Positions 13,485 to 19,915 of a stretch of DNA of 39,486 nt are shown piece by piece. Position numbers and translations under genes: made by a program. The notes beneath the pieces are model-generated. The model made no database searches, was not told the origin of the DNA, and saw nothing but the letters and a program-made list of their open reading frames with translations. Location of the stretch: positions 1 through 39,486 of IMG/VR virus record IMGVR_UViG_3300025728_000019, one strand, 5' to 3'. The stretch is from a virus. Numbering within the stretch: the first letter of the stretch is position 1; each line of letters begins with the position of its first letter.

Positions 13485-13819
13485 TTCACTGTTCAACACG
13501 AGTGAACAAAACAAAGTATTGAACAAACTTCCTGCACCCGGTGAAGCTGGATGACGTACCAGTGATGGTTTCCGTCCATGTCAAGCCCTGACAGCTGCTC
13601 ATCTGAACATGGGCTGCCGGGTGCAGGAACAAAACTTGCTGAGCCCCGCACCAGGGGATGCACCAGCAAGGCAGGTAAGCCATTACCTCAGAGCCGCAGA
13701 CGTGCGGCAAATGGCACGCCCTCCCCGGTCTCATCTAATCTAAACGATCCTGGGGCTCGGGCACGGACTGGACGCAGACACGGGCGCCCACCAGCTTCAA
13801 GTGCTGGCAGTCCACTCGC

Positions 13820-13893
13820 ATCGTCTTGGTGTAGTGGTAGCCCATCGGTCTCCAAAACCGAAAGCGCGGGTTCGATTCCCGCAGACTTTGCCA
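13820..13893 (+). tRNA. tRNA-Trp (anticodon CCA), degenerate acceptor and D stems
   Basis: Anticodon arm TCGGT-CTCCAAA-ACCGA (13845-13861) is perfectly paired with anticodon CCA at 13852-13854. The T arm GCGGG-TTCGATT-CCCGC (13866-13882) is canonical, and CCA is encoded at 13891-13893. The acceptor stem pairs at five of seven positions only: ATCGTCT against AGACTTT leaves mismatches at positions 2:71 (U-U) and 3:70 (C-U). The D stem has a mismatch at 11:24. So the 3' two-thirds is a good tRNA and the 5' part is not. It may be a working but odd tRNA, a decaying one, or a tRNA-like domain of the surrounding RNA. Confidence 0.75.
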
Positions 13894-14011
13894 AAACACG
13901 TACCCGAAACGTATAGCTCCCACGGGAGAGCATCAGCCGGGAACGCAACACCGCAACTTATCGCCCCACGTTCAGCGGAAACAAGAAGAACAGGGCACCT
14001 TTTTCGAGCCA

Positions 14012-14028
14012 TTAACTCTCAGAGTTAA
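14012..14028. promoter_or_regulatory. 17-base palindrome upstream of a small membrane protein gene
   Basis: TTAACTCTCAGAGTTAA is a perfect palindrome around a central C. It could be an operator or an RNA hairpin (7-bp stem, loop TCA). A run of five T at about 14000-14004 precedes it. GTTCAC at 14031-14036 can pair with GTGAAC at 13502-13507, which could close the whole upstream RNA. Confidence 0.4.
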
Positions 14029-14056
14029 CAGTTCACCCTTGAGCAAGGAGCGCACC

Positions 14057-14218
14057 ATGTACAAGCCTGTCATGACCTCACTAGGTGTCATCTTCACGCT
14101 GGCAACTGTCACGCTGCTTGTACTAGGCATCTGGGTTGAGGACGCTCGGTTCTACTACACCGCCATTGTCTCGGGGATGCTCACTGCGGGGGCTTGGATT
14201 GGCTTGGTGGGAGCATGA
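14057..14218 (+). CDS. Small membrane protein
   Basis: 53 residues from an ATG with a strong AAGGAG site at 14045-14050. Two membrane segments: 'LGVIFTLATVTLLVLGIWV' and 'FYYTAIVSGMLTAGAWIGLV', joined by a short charged loop (VEDAR). It is not in the lysis module and has no holin-like position. Overlaps the next gene by 4 bases. Function unknown; exclusion or signalling at the membrane is possible only as inference. Confidence 0.7.
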   Translation: MYKPVMTSLGVIFTLATVTLLVLGIWVEDARFYYTAIVSGMLTAGAWIGLVGA

Positions 14219-15525
14219 GCAAGTGCAAGTACGCGCTGATCGCGTCACCCCAAACAGAAGCGCTATCCTCACGGTCAGCGTCCAGGCTCACAGGCATCTC
14301 CAAATCACAGATCAACTCACACCGAAGCAAGACATGTGTTTGCGACGAGACTGCCGCTGCTTCTGTCGCGTCCGGCGAATCCGAGACGCACAACGCTGAC
14401 GGGTCCGCCAACTACGTCCGGTTCAGCGAACGCCCATGGGGTTACGAAGACTACCGCGCATTCATCGCCACAACAGGCCAAGACCCCGATAAGGTCACGT
14501 TCTCGTGGGGCTGGACAAGCAACGCAACCGGTACTGGCTTCTGGAACAAGCTCAACAACGTCCGACCCATCACCGCTGAGGCTCATGGCGGTCCCGCTTG
14601 GCCCGTAATCCAGCAAGCCGAACCCGTTGGCGTGACCATCAAGTCACGCCCCGCCAAACCAGTGCGGAACATGCGCCTAGCTCTCAAGGGCGCTGACACC
14701 CAGATAGGGTTTAGGCAGCTACCAGACGGCACCATGGACCCGTTCCACGACGCCGACGCAATGGAATGCTTCGTGCAAGCAGCCCTGCAACTACAGCCAG
14801 ACAAGATCCAAATCCTTGGCGACTTCCTAGACCTCGCATCACAGGGCCGGTTCGCTCAAGAGGCAACGTTCGCGCAAACCACGCAAGCAGCCCTCAATAC
14901 TGGGCATGCGTTCCTCGCCAAGCTACGGGCCTCATGCCCTGACGCTCAAATCGTTGTCATTGAAGGCAACCACGACAAGCGCATGCAGAACTTCATCGAA
15001 GCCAACGCCGTCGCAGCCTTCGGGTTGAAACGTGCTGGAATGCCCGAGTCGTGGCCCGTCATGTCCCTCCCGTACCTGCTCAGGTTAGACGATCTCAACA
15101 TCCAATACGTTGACGCCTACCCAGCAGCGACGGACTGGGACAACGACAACACCCGCAACATCCACGGCACCAAAGCCAACGCCAAGGGTTCCACAACAGC
15201 GCAGTACGTCCACGAACACCCGCACCTAAACACGTGGGCTGGTCACACACACCGCGCCGAAATCACCTACCACAGTGTTATCGGCCCCCGCGGCGAGCCC
15301 ATCGAATCGTACTCCGCTAACCCTGGCTGCTTGTGCCGCACAGACGGCGCGGTCCCGTCCGTTCATGGCGCTATCGGTGCTGACGGTACACCAGCCCGCA
15401 TCGTGGAGAACTGGCAGCAAGGTTTCGGGCTCGCCTACTACAACGACACCGAATCATGGCCGTTCGTCTACCGCATCCGCGACGGCGTTGCACTCATGGG
15501 CGGCATGGAATTGACCGCAGCATGA
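14215..15525 (+). CDS. Metallophosphoesterase with N-terminal helix-turn-helix-like segment
   Basis: 436 residues. Calcineurin-like motifs: 'ILGDFLDL' (GDxxD, about 201-207), 'IEGNHDKR' (GNHD, 251-254), 'NIHGTKAN' (His about 317) and 'WAGHTHRAEI' (GHxH, about 343-346). The usual first D-x-H motif is replaced by a degenerate 'TQIGFRQLPDGTMDPFHD' (about 162-179). Residues about 17-40 ('EALSSRSASRLTGISKSQIN') look like an HTH, so it may act on or near DNA. Relatives hydrolyse phosphodiesters in nucleic acids, nucleotides or proteins; the phage substrate is unknown. Lies between the two structured RNA/tRNA regions and is coupled to its neighbours by 4-base overlaps. Confidence 0.85.
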   Translation: MSKCKYALIASPQTEALSSRSASRLTGISKSQINSHRSKTCVCDETAAASVASGESETHNADGSANYVRFSERPWGYEDYRAFIATTGQDPDKVTFSWGWTSNATGTGFWNKLNNVRPITAEAHGGPAWPVIQQAEPVGVTIKSRPAKPVRNMRLALKGADTQIGFRQLPDGTMDPFHDADAMECFVQAALQLQPDKIQILGDFLDLASQGRFAQEATFAQTTQAALNTGHAFLAKLRASCPDAQIVVIEGNHDKRMQNFIEANAVAAFGLKRAGMPESWPVMSLPYLLRLDDLNIQYVDAYPAATDWDNDNTRNIHGTKANAKGSTTAQYVHEHPHLNTWAGHTHRAEITYHSVIGPRGEPIESYSANPGCLCRTDGAVPSVHGAIGADGTPARIVENWQQGFGLAYYNDTESWPFVYRIRDGVALMGGMELTAA

Positions 15526-15749
15526 GTGACGAGACTAAGCGTGCCGTGGAGGACGCCATAGCAGCGCACATTGCCTCCGAAAACGAAGGCGAACCGCTTG
15601 AGTACCTGACTGACTGGATCTTCGTGGCCGCCGCCGCTATAGCTGAGGACTGCGACCGCACGTCTTACTGGTTCCTCAGCAATGACGGCATCCCGTATCA
15701 CAGTCAACTCGGGCTACTCCATCGCGGGATTGAGTACGTCACCGCATGA
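15522..15749 (+). CDS. DUF7213-like small protein
   Basis: 75 residues. 'TKRAVEDAIAAHIASE', 'LTDWIFVAAAAI', 'SYWFLSNDGIPYHSQLGLLHRGIEY' follows a pattern I know from many actinophages (helix, 'LTDW.LV', a Tyr/Leu strand, '..LGLL..A'), assigned to DUF7213. No function established. Translationally coupled on both sides. Confidence 0.7.
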   Translation: MSDETKRAVEDAIAAHIASENEGEPLEYLTDWIFVAAAAIAEDCDRTSYWFLSNDGIPYHSQLGLLHRGIEYVTA

Positions 15750-15835
15750 AACGCACGCTGCTGTATCACAAGCCGCGCCGCTGGATCCGCACATGGGGAT
15801 TGCACAAACCTAGCGGAACCAACACGAATAAGTGA
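15746..15835 (+). CDS. 29-residue basic peptide ORF
   Basis: ATG overlaps the previous stop; a TGA ends it at 15835, just before the second structured region. The peptide is strongly basic ('MKRTLLYHKPRRWIRTWGLH'). Too short for family assignment; coupling is the only support. Confidence 0.45.
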   Translation: MKRTLLYHKPRRWIRTWGLHKPSGTNTNK

Positions 15836-16053
15836 GGGTAAGCCGCGAGCTAACCAACACTTATAACCAAAGCCAGCAAATAGCCGGAATGGTTATTATC
15901 CGAGAACCGATAAGCCATGTTGCCGTACGTGCACATCCCCAAATGTCACCGTACGGCAACACGAAGCCGAAACAATAGCCAAACGGCTAGAGTTCCGGCA
16001 TCTCACCCATAACTAAATAGCGTCCCGAAGCGAACATGAGCGCTAGGGAGCAT
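15836..16053 (+). ncRNA. Candidate structured RNA leading into tRNA-Asn
   Basis: About 220 gene-free bases directly upstream of tRNA-Asn. Stems seen: ATAACCA/TGGTTAT (15863-15869/15890-15896); TTATC/GATAA (15896-15900/15909-15913); an 11-bp perfect stem GTTGCCGTACG/CGTACGGCAAC (15919-15929/15950-15960) with an inner ACAT/ATGT pair; TAGCC-AAAC-GGCTA (15976-15989) inside GCCG/CGGC (15966-15969/15996-15999); TAGCG/CGCTA near 16018-16045. The motif AGCC recurs at least six times. It resembles the 13484 region in style, not in sequence. It could be a separate ncRNA or an unusually long processed tRNA leader. Confidence 0.45.
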
Positions 16054-16125
16054 TGGTCACTAGCTCAACGGCAGAGCAACGCACTGTTAATGCGTCGGTT
16101 CGTGGTTCGAATCCACGGTGATCAG
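16054..16125 (+). tRNA. tRNA-Asn (anticodon GTT)
   Basis: A full cloverleaf: acceptor TGGTCAC/GTGATCA (7 pairs, one G-U), D stem GCTC/GAGC, anticodon arm ACGCA-CTGTTAA-TGCGT (16079-16095) with GTT at 16086-16088, and T arm CGTGG-TTCGAAT-CCACG (16101-16117). The discriminator is G, as usual for Asn. CCA is not encoded, unlike the Trp-type tRNA upstream. Confidence 0.93.
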
Positions 16126-16156
16126 CTCATAACCCCTGCCAACCTTGGAGGCTGCC

Positions 16157-16315
16157 ATGTCGAAAGGTGACAGGGACCACCGAAAGCGTCTGCGCTCAAC
16201 CAAGCGATGCCCAGAAGCACAGAACGGCGGATGCGCATACTGCATCACCGGAACCTGCAAACGAGCCGCACGCCGCAAGGACAGGCAAGCAGGCAAAGCA
16301 GAGACGAGGCCGTGA
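16157..16315 (+). CDS. Small basic Cys-rich protein
   Basis: 52 residues from an ATG with TTGGAGG at 16144-16150. 'KRCPEAQNGGCAYCITGTCKRAARRKDR' holds C-x8-C-x2-C-x4-C in a basic background, typical of a small nucleic-acid-binding zinc knuckle. Function unknown. Stop overlaps the next start. Confidence 0.6.
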   Translation: MSKGDRDHRKRLRSTKRCPEAQNGGCAYCITGTCKRAARRKDRQAGKAETRP

Positions 16316-16458
16316 TGCTCAGGAACGGTCGATCAAAAATAGATTGGAACCTGAACTTCTTCGGATGCTCCTGCTGCAACAGCAAGAACCGACGCAGAGC
16401 AGCAAGACACTCAGCACGCCAAGCCGAGAAACGAGCATGGAAAGCAGACCAATGCTAA
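16315..16458 (+). CDS. Small basic Cys-containing protein
   Basis: 47 residues: 'FFGCSCCNSKNRRRAARHSARQAEKRAW', a C-x-C-C cluster followed by a very basic helix. ATG at 16315 or the GTG just before it (16312) may be used. Overlaps the next gene by 22 bases in another frame. Confidence 0.55.
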   Translation: MLRNGRSKIDWNLNFFGCSCCNSKNRRRAARHSARQAEKRAWKADQC

Positions 16459-16925
16459 CCGGGCAAGTAGGCCTCGTGGCAGACAAGCGGTTCTGGATGG
16501 GCCGTGCGATACTCCGCATCACCGGTTGGCGCTACCACCACGTTGTTGTGGCTATCTCAGACGTTGAGTGCATCAGCTCCGAACCAGGAGGCACACGACG
16601 CCGGTTGATCAGCGACTACCCCGGTGTTGTGTGGTCACAGTACGCCATGACCGATAAGCAAGCACACATGGTTGCCGGCATAGCAGAGTTCAGCATCGGG
16701 GTCAGATACGACTACCTAGCCTGCATAATGCACGCCGCCTCTGCCATCACACGTATTGACACGCCACTCTGGTTACAACACTGGCTCGCAGACCGCGCAC
16801 CAACCACCTGTTCAGCCCTAGCCAAAGTAGCCATAGACGCGGCAGGGTTACGCACACCACACGGACCACTACCCACACCCAACGACTGGGACATGCTGTT
16901 CCGTGCACGCGGGTGGATCACGTGA
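16437..16925 (+). CDS. Permuted papain-fold (NlpC/P60, YiiX-like) protein
   Basis: 162 residues from ATG 16437. 'LTGQVGLVADKRFWMGRAI', 'RYHHVVVAISDVECISSEPGGTRRRLI' (catalytic His candidate in 'HHVVV', then the 'E.EPGG.R' turn), 'VRYDYLACI' and 'TTCSALAKVAIDAAG' (catalytic Cys candidate about 123) follow the circularly permuted NlpC/P60 order (His before Cys) of actinobacterial YiiX-type proteins. Known relatives are amidases/peptidases or acyl-transfer enzymes; the phage substrate is unknown. No signal peptide, so it is cytoplasmic or holin-released. Stop overlaps the HNH gene start (GTGA). Confidence 0.7.
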   Translation: MESRPMLTGQVGLVADKRFWMGRAILRITGWRYHHVVVAISDVECISSEPGGTRRRLISDYPGVVWSQYAMTDKQAHMVAGIAEFSIGVRYDYLACIMHAASAITRIDTPLWLQHWLADRAPTTCSALAKVAIDAAGLRTPHGPLPTPNDWDMLFRARGWIT

Positions 16926-17248
16926 CGGCCAAGGTATGTGCTACGCGTGGATGCCCAGTCATCACCGAGGGAACCTACTGCACCGCACACACACGCGCTA
17001 CTGACAGGGCACGAGGCAACAGCAACCAACGTGGGTATGGTGCAGCGCATCAACGCACACGCACAACACTAGACATCCGAGTACAAGCAGGACTCATCAA
17101 CTGTGCAAGGTGCGGTCAACGCATCAAGCAAGGCGAGCCATGGCACCTAGACCATGACGACAAGGACCGGGGCATATACCTTGGCCCATCGCATGCCTTC
17201 TGCAACACCTCAGCAGGCGGACGCAAAGCACACGCACAACCAACCTAA
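16922..17248 (+). CDS. HNH endonuclease
   Basis: 108 residues from a GTG overlapping the previous stop. 'CATRGCPVITEGTYCTAH' at the N-terminus and 'CARCGQRIKQGEPWHLDHDD' then 'LGPSHAFCNTSAGG' give the zinc-Cys pairs and the H-N-H core (LDHD...H..CN). This small HNH type is typically encoded just before the terminase genes of siphoviruses and assists DNA packaging by nicking/cleaving with the terminase. Position here is exactly that. Confidence 0.9.
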   Translation: MTAKVCATRGCPVITEGTYCTAHTRATDRARGNSNQRGYGAAHQRTRTTLDIRVQAGLINCARCGQRIKQGEPWHLDHDDKDRGIYLGPSHAFCNTSAGGRKAHAQPT

Positions 17249-17329
17249 ACAACCCTCAAAGCGGGTGCCACACCCCCACGGGGGAGGGGCTAAGGGGCCG
17301 GCCCAGCTAGACCGCCGGTGAGGGGAAAA
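17249..17329. other. GC-rich gap before packaging genes (possible cos/packaging region)
   Basis: About 80 bases with CCCCC-AC-GGGGG (17273-17284), GGGCCGGCCC (17295-17304), a 10-bp palindrome, and CCGCCGG near 17311. It lies between HNH and the first packaging gene, where cos sites of HNH-encoding siphoviruses are often found. It also marks the switch in codon style. No sequence proof of a cos site. Confidence 0.35.
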
Positions 17330-17629
17330 ATGTCCGCGGAGGGTTCAAAACTTTTCAGAGGTGGCTCAATGCCGCCCGTCGAGGCCTGGGAGGCACTAAT
17401 GGATGTTGGCGTGACGATCCTTGTTTCCAAGGCTGTTGCTGAGGGTTTGAAGTCCAATCCGGACCATGTTCAGGAGTGCATTCGTGAGGCTGAGGCGTCG
17501 ATGAATGTTGTGGCTTTGGGGCGTAAGCGCATTGTTGCTACGGTGCCTCGTTTGGTGGATGTGCGGGACTCGTCCATGGGTAAGGGTTTGGTTGAGTTAA
17601 GGTTTCAGGCGCCCACGAGGGCCGCGTAA
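17330..17629 (+). CDS. Protein of unknown function at start of packaging operon
   Basis: 99 residues from ATG 17330, preceded by GAGGGG. 'PVEAWEALMDVGVTILVSKAVAEGLKSNPDHVQECI' is helical, followed by strand-rich 'KRIVATVPRLVDVRDS' and 'GLVELRFQAP'. It sits where some phages have a small terminase-associated protein but shows no HTH. Ends with a TAATG overlap into the small terminase gene. Not recognised. Confidence 0.6.
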   Translation: MSAEGSKLFRGGSMPPVEAWEALMDVGVTILVSKAVAEGLKSNPDHVQECIREAEASMNVVALGRKRIVATVPRLVDVRDSSMGKGLVELRFQAPTRAA

Positions 17630-18180
17630 TGACTAGCGGTGGTTCGCGGGCTCGTTCGGGTCCTGCTCCTGAGCCTGGTTCTGGTCGTTCTGCGGCTCGT
17701 GGTTTGAATTTTCAGGCGCTTCCTTCTGAGGGTTATAAGGGTAGGATCCCTGATTTCCCGTTGGATCCGATTGTTTTGTTTGATGAGCATTTCAAGGACG
17801 GCGCGAAGGTACGCGAAGCTGACGCTGAAGCATCCGCTGACTTCCATTCTCGGGAGGGTGTGGTGTGGTGCGAGGCTTGGCGTTCGCCGCAGGGTGCTGC
17901 GTGGGCTGTTGAGTCTTGGCGTTGGCCTGTGATTGCTGAGTATTGCCGGTTGAAGGTTGCTGTGGAGTTGGATCCTGGGGCTAATGCGGCTTTGGTTGGT
18001 CAGCTTCATAGGTATCGGGAGCAGATTGGTTTGACTCCTGCGGGTTTGCGGCTTAATGGTTGGCAGGTTGCTCGTGATGAGGTTGGTGCCCGCCGTGATG
18101 GTCTTCCTGTTCCTGAGTCTTCTGGCGGTCGAATGTCAGCGCGTGAGCGCAGATTGAAGGCTGTAGGGGATGAAAAGTGA
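17629..18180 (+). CDS. terS: Terminase small subunit
   Basis: 183 residues. After a Gly/Ser/Pro-rich tail, 'WCEAWRSPQGAAWAVESWRWPVIAEYCRLKVAVE' and 'LVGQLHRYREQIGLTPAGLRLNGWQV' match the P27-like small terminase pattern of actinophages ('W...W..PQA..W...DW..L...A.L......', 'E.R...D..GL.P..R....W'). It recognises phage DNA for packaging. It directly precedes and overlaps the large subunit gene by 11 bases. Confidence 0.83.
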   Translation: MTSGGSRARSGPAPEPGSGRSAARGLNFQALPSEGYKGRIPDFPLDPIVLFDEHFKDGAKVREADAEASADFHSREGVVWCEAWRSPQGAAWAVESWRWPVIAEYCRLKVAVELDPGANAALVGQLHRYREQIGLTPAGLRLNGWQVARDEVGARRDGLPVPESSGGRMSARERRLKAVGDEK

Positions 18181-19906
18181 GCCGCGTAATGCGTCTGAGG
18201 CTTTGCGTTGGTGGTCTGGCCCGACTTTAGACATTGTTCCGGAGTGGATTGAGCAGCATTGTGTTGTTCCTGATGGCGATTTTGACCTTGATGGGAACAA
18301 ACCGCCGTTTAGTTTGCGTGATTATCAGTTGTGCTTCATTGGGAATCATTACGCGGTGCATAAGGATGCTTCGCCTGATGTGAAGTCTGCGGCGTTTGTT
18401 CATCGTTTGTCGGTGTTGGTTGATGCGCAGAAAAAGGGCAAGTCGCCGTTGGCTGCTGCCCTGATTTGTGTTGAGGCTGTTGGGCCTGCCTTGTTTGCGG
18501 GTTTTGCTCGCGGTGGTGAGGTGTGGGATTGCGCTGAGCAGGGTTGCGAATGCGGGTGGGTTTACACGTACGCTGCCGGCGAACCGATGGCCCGCAAGTG
18601 GGCGTCTCCGCTGATTCAGATCACGGCTAACTCTGAGGCGCAGACGGCGAACACGTTTGATTCGTTGCGTCCGATGATTGACTTTGGTCCTTTGTCGGCT
18701 CAGATCACGCGAACTGGTGAGGAAGTTATCCGCCTCCCTGGTGGTAAGCAGTGCCAGATTGTGCCTGTCACGGCGAAGGCTAAGAGTCGTCTTGGGCAGC
18801 GTGTCACCTATGTCCTGTGGGATGAGGGTGGGCTGTACGACACTGAGGGTATGTGGAATGTTTACCGTACGCAGTCGCGTGGTTTGACTGCTATGGGTGG
18901 TCGTGGCGTGATCATGACGAACCCGGATGACCCTGCAACGGACAACGTTGTGAAGGACATCCTGGAGAACCCCGCCGATAAAACGGTGTATGTGCAGCAT
19001 ATTGAGCCGCCTAAGTATTTGAAGTGGTCGAACAAGGCTGACCGGAAGAAGATCCTGAAGTTCAACTATTCGGATGCGCCGTGGGTTTTGATGAACCTCC
19101 CTGGTCTTGAGTCTGATATCGAGGCTGCGATGCGGCGTGATCCTGCTGAGACTGAGCGGTTCTATGGGAATCGTCGGGTGCAGGGCGCGGGTGCGTGGCT
19201 GAAGGAAGTTCCGTGGGATGGCAAGCAGGCTCCGCGGGAAGTTCCTGATGGGACGGCCATTGTCGTTGCGGGTGACTTGTCTAACAACAATGACTGGACC
19301 GGTTTCCGGGCCATGACTGCTGACGGGTATCAGTTCACGCCGACTTATGGGCCTCATAAGGTGCCGACGATTTGGCGTCCGAATGATGGTTCGTTGTTGA
19401 TTCCGCGTGGTGAGGTTCGTGCTGCTTTTGATGAGTTGCAGGAGCGTTTCAAGGTGGTGCGGGCTTATTTTGACCCGGCTGGTTCCGCGCGTGGTATCTC
19501 TGCTGAGGCTGATGCTATGGAAGTTGTTGAGGATGACTCTTGGCGCCTTGAACTCAAGCAGTGGCAAGCGCAGTACAAGTCAGACGATGACAAGCCGACA
19601 GTGTTTGCTTGGGAGACTTCGAGCGTTTCGAAGATCCACCCGGTTCTTGAGGCGTTCAAGCAGGCGGTGAATGGTGACGAGTCGGTTTTCCGTCATGACG
19701 GTTGCCCAACGACGAAGATTCACGTGCTGAACGCGATTGTTCGGCCCCGTACTGGGCAGCGGTACATCCTGGGTAAGCCCAACGAAAACCAAAAGATTGA
19801 CCAAGCTATGTCGTCCATCCTCTGCTATGAGGCGTGGTCGGATGCGCTCGTTGCTGACGAGTTCAATATCGATGAAACCGATTCACGCATGTTCGTGTTT
19901 AGTTAG
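18170..19906 (+). CDS. terL: Terminase large subunit
   Basis: 578 residues. ATPase: deviant Walker A 'DAQKKGKSPLAA' (about 85-96), Walker B 'VTYVLWDEGG' (about 212-221), 'ITANSEAQT' after a Cys-containing insert ('DCAEQGCECGW', about 120-130), and 'GVIMTNP' coupling motif. Nuclease: 'VVAGDLSNNNDWTG' (Asp about 369) and 'AYFDPAG' (Asp about 435), the RNase H-like acidic residues. It translocates DNA into the prohead and cuts it. The Cys insert within the ATPase is shared with many Arthrobacter-type terminases as far as I remember. Confidence 0.95.
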   Translation: MKSEPRNASEALRWWSGPTLDIVPEWIEQHCVVPDGDFDLDGNKPPFSLRDYQLCFIGNHYAVHKDASPDVKSAAFVHRLSVLVDAQKKGKSPLAAALICVEAVGPALFAGFARGGEVWDCAEQGCECGWVYTYAAGEPMARKWASPLIQITANSEAQTANTFDSLRPMIDFGPLSAQITRTGEEVIRLPGGKQCQIVPVTAKAKSRLGQRVTYVLWDEGGLYDTEGMWNVYRTQSRGLTAMGGRGVIMTNPDDPATDNVVKDILENPADKTVYVQHIEPPKYLKWSNKADRKKILKFNYSDAPWVLMNLPGLESDIEAAMRRDPAETERFYGNRRVQGAGAWLKEVPWDGKQAPREVPDGTAIVVAGDLSNNNDWTGFRAMTADGYQFTPTYGPHKVPTIWRPNDGSLLIPRGEVRAAFDELQERFKVVRAYFDPAGSARGISAEADAMEVVEDDSWRLELKQWQAQYKSDDDKPTVFAWETSSVSKIHPVLEAFKQAVNGDESVFRHDGCPTTKIHVLNAIVRPRTGQRYILGKPNENQKIDQAMSSILCYEAWSDALVADEFNIDETDSRMFVFS

Positions 19907-19915
19907 GGGCTCCAA

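Larger units (their letters stand above)
13484..14036 (+). ncRNA. Candidate large structured non-coding RNA region enclosing a tRNA
   Basis: About 570 bases without a supported gene in an otherwise packed genome, full of inverted repeats. In order: GTTCACT/AGTGAAC (13484-13490/13501-13507) with GTTCAA in its loop pairing TTGAAC (13491-13496/13520-13525), an H-type pseudoknot; a perfect 13-bp arm TTCCTGCACCCGG/CCGGGTGCAGGAA (13529-13541/13617-13629) enclosing CCATGT/ACATGG (13576-13581/13607-13612); CTTGCTG/CAGCAAG (13635-13641/13664-13670) around CCCC/GGGG; AGGTAA-GCCA-TTACCT (13673-13688); GCCGCA-GACG-TGCGGC (13693-13708); GCCC-x-CCCC/GGGG-xxx-GGGC (13718-13726/13752-13762); GGACTG/CAGTCC (13765-13770/13808-13813) stacked on CCAGC/GCTGG (13791-13807); the tRNA; then GAACG/CGTTC (13941-13945/13969-13973). 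Large ornate phage RNAs such as GOLLD and ROOL also sit at tRNA genes, but membership is not claimed. Ends are uncertain. Confidence 0.5.

Noticed and set aside
13578-14028. Short open frames across the 13.5-14.0 kb gap on both strands
   Set aside because: They cross the tRNA and the hairpins, have Arg/Ser/Pro-rich shadow-like translations and lack ribosome-binding sites.
13484-14036. tmRNA
   Set aside because: There is no alanine tRNA-like domain with G-U at the third pair and no tag reading frame; the embedded tRNA has a full anticodon arm with CCA anticodon.
16018-16048. Pseudoknot from TAGCG-TCCC ... CGCTA-GGGA before tRNA-Asn
   Set aside because: The connecting loops would be of zero length and could not span the stems, so only the simple TAGCG/CGCTA pairing is kept.
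18227-19567. Long open frame on the minus strand (446 codons) opposite the large terminase gene
   Set aside because: It is a shadow of the codon pattern of the terminase gene: Arg/His/Leu-rich translation, no start signal, no family, and the plus-strand protein has all terminase motifs.
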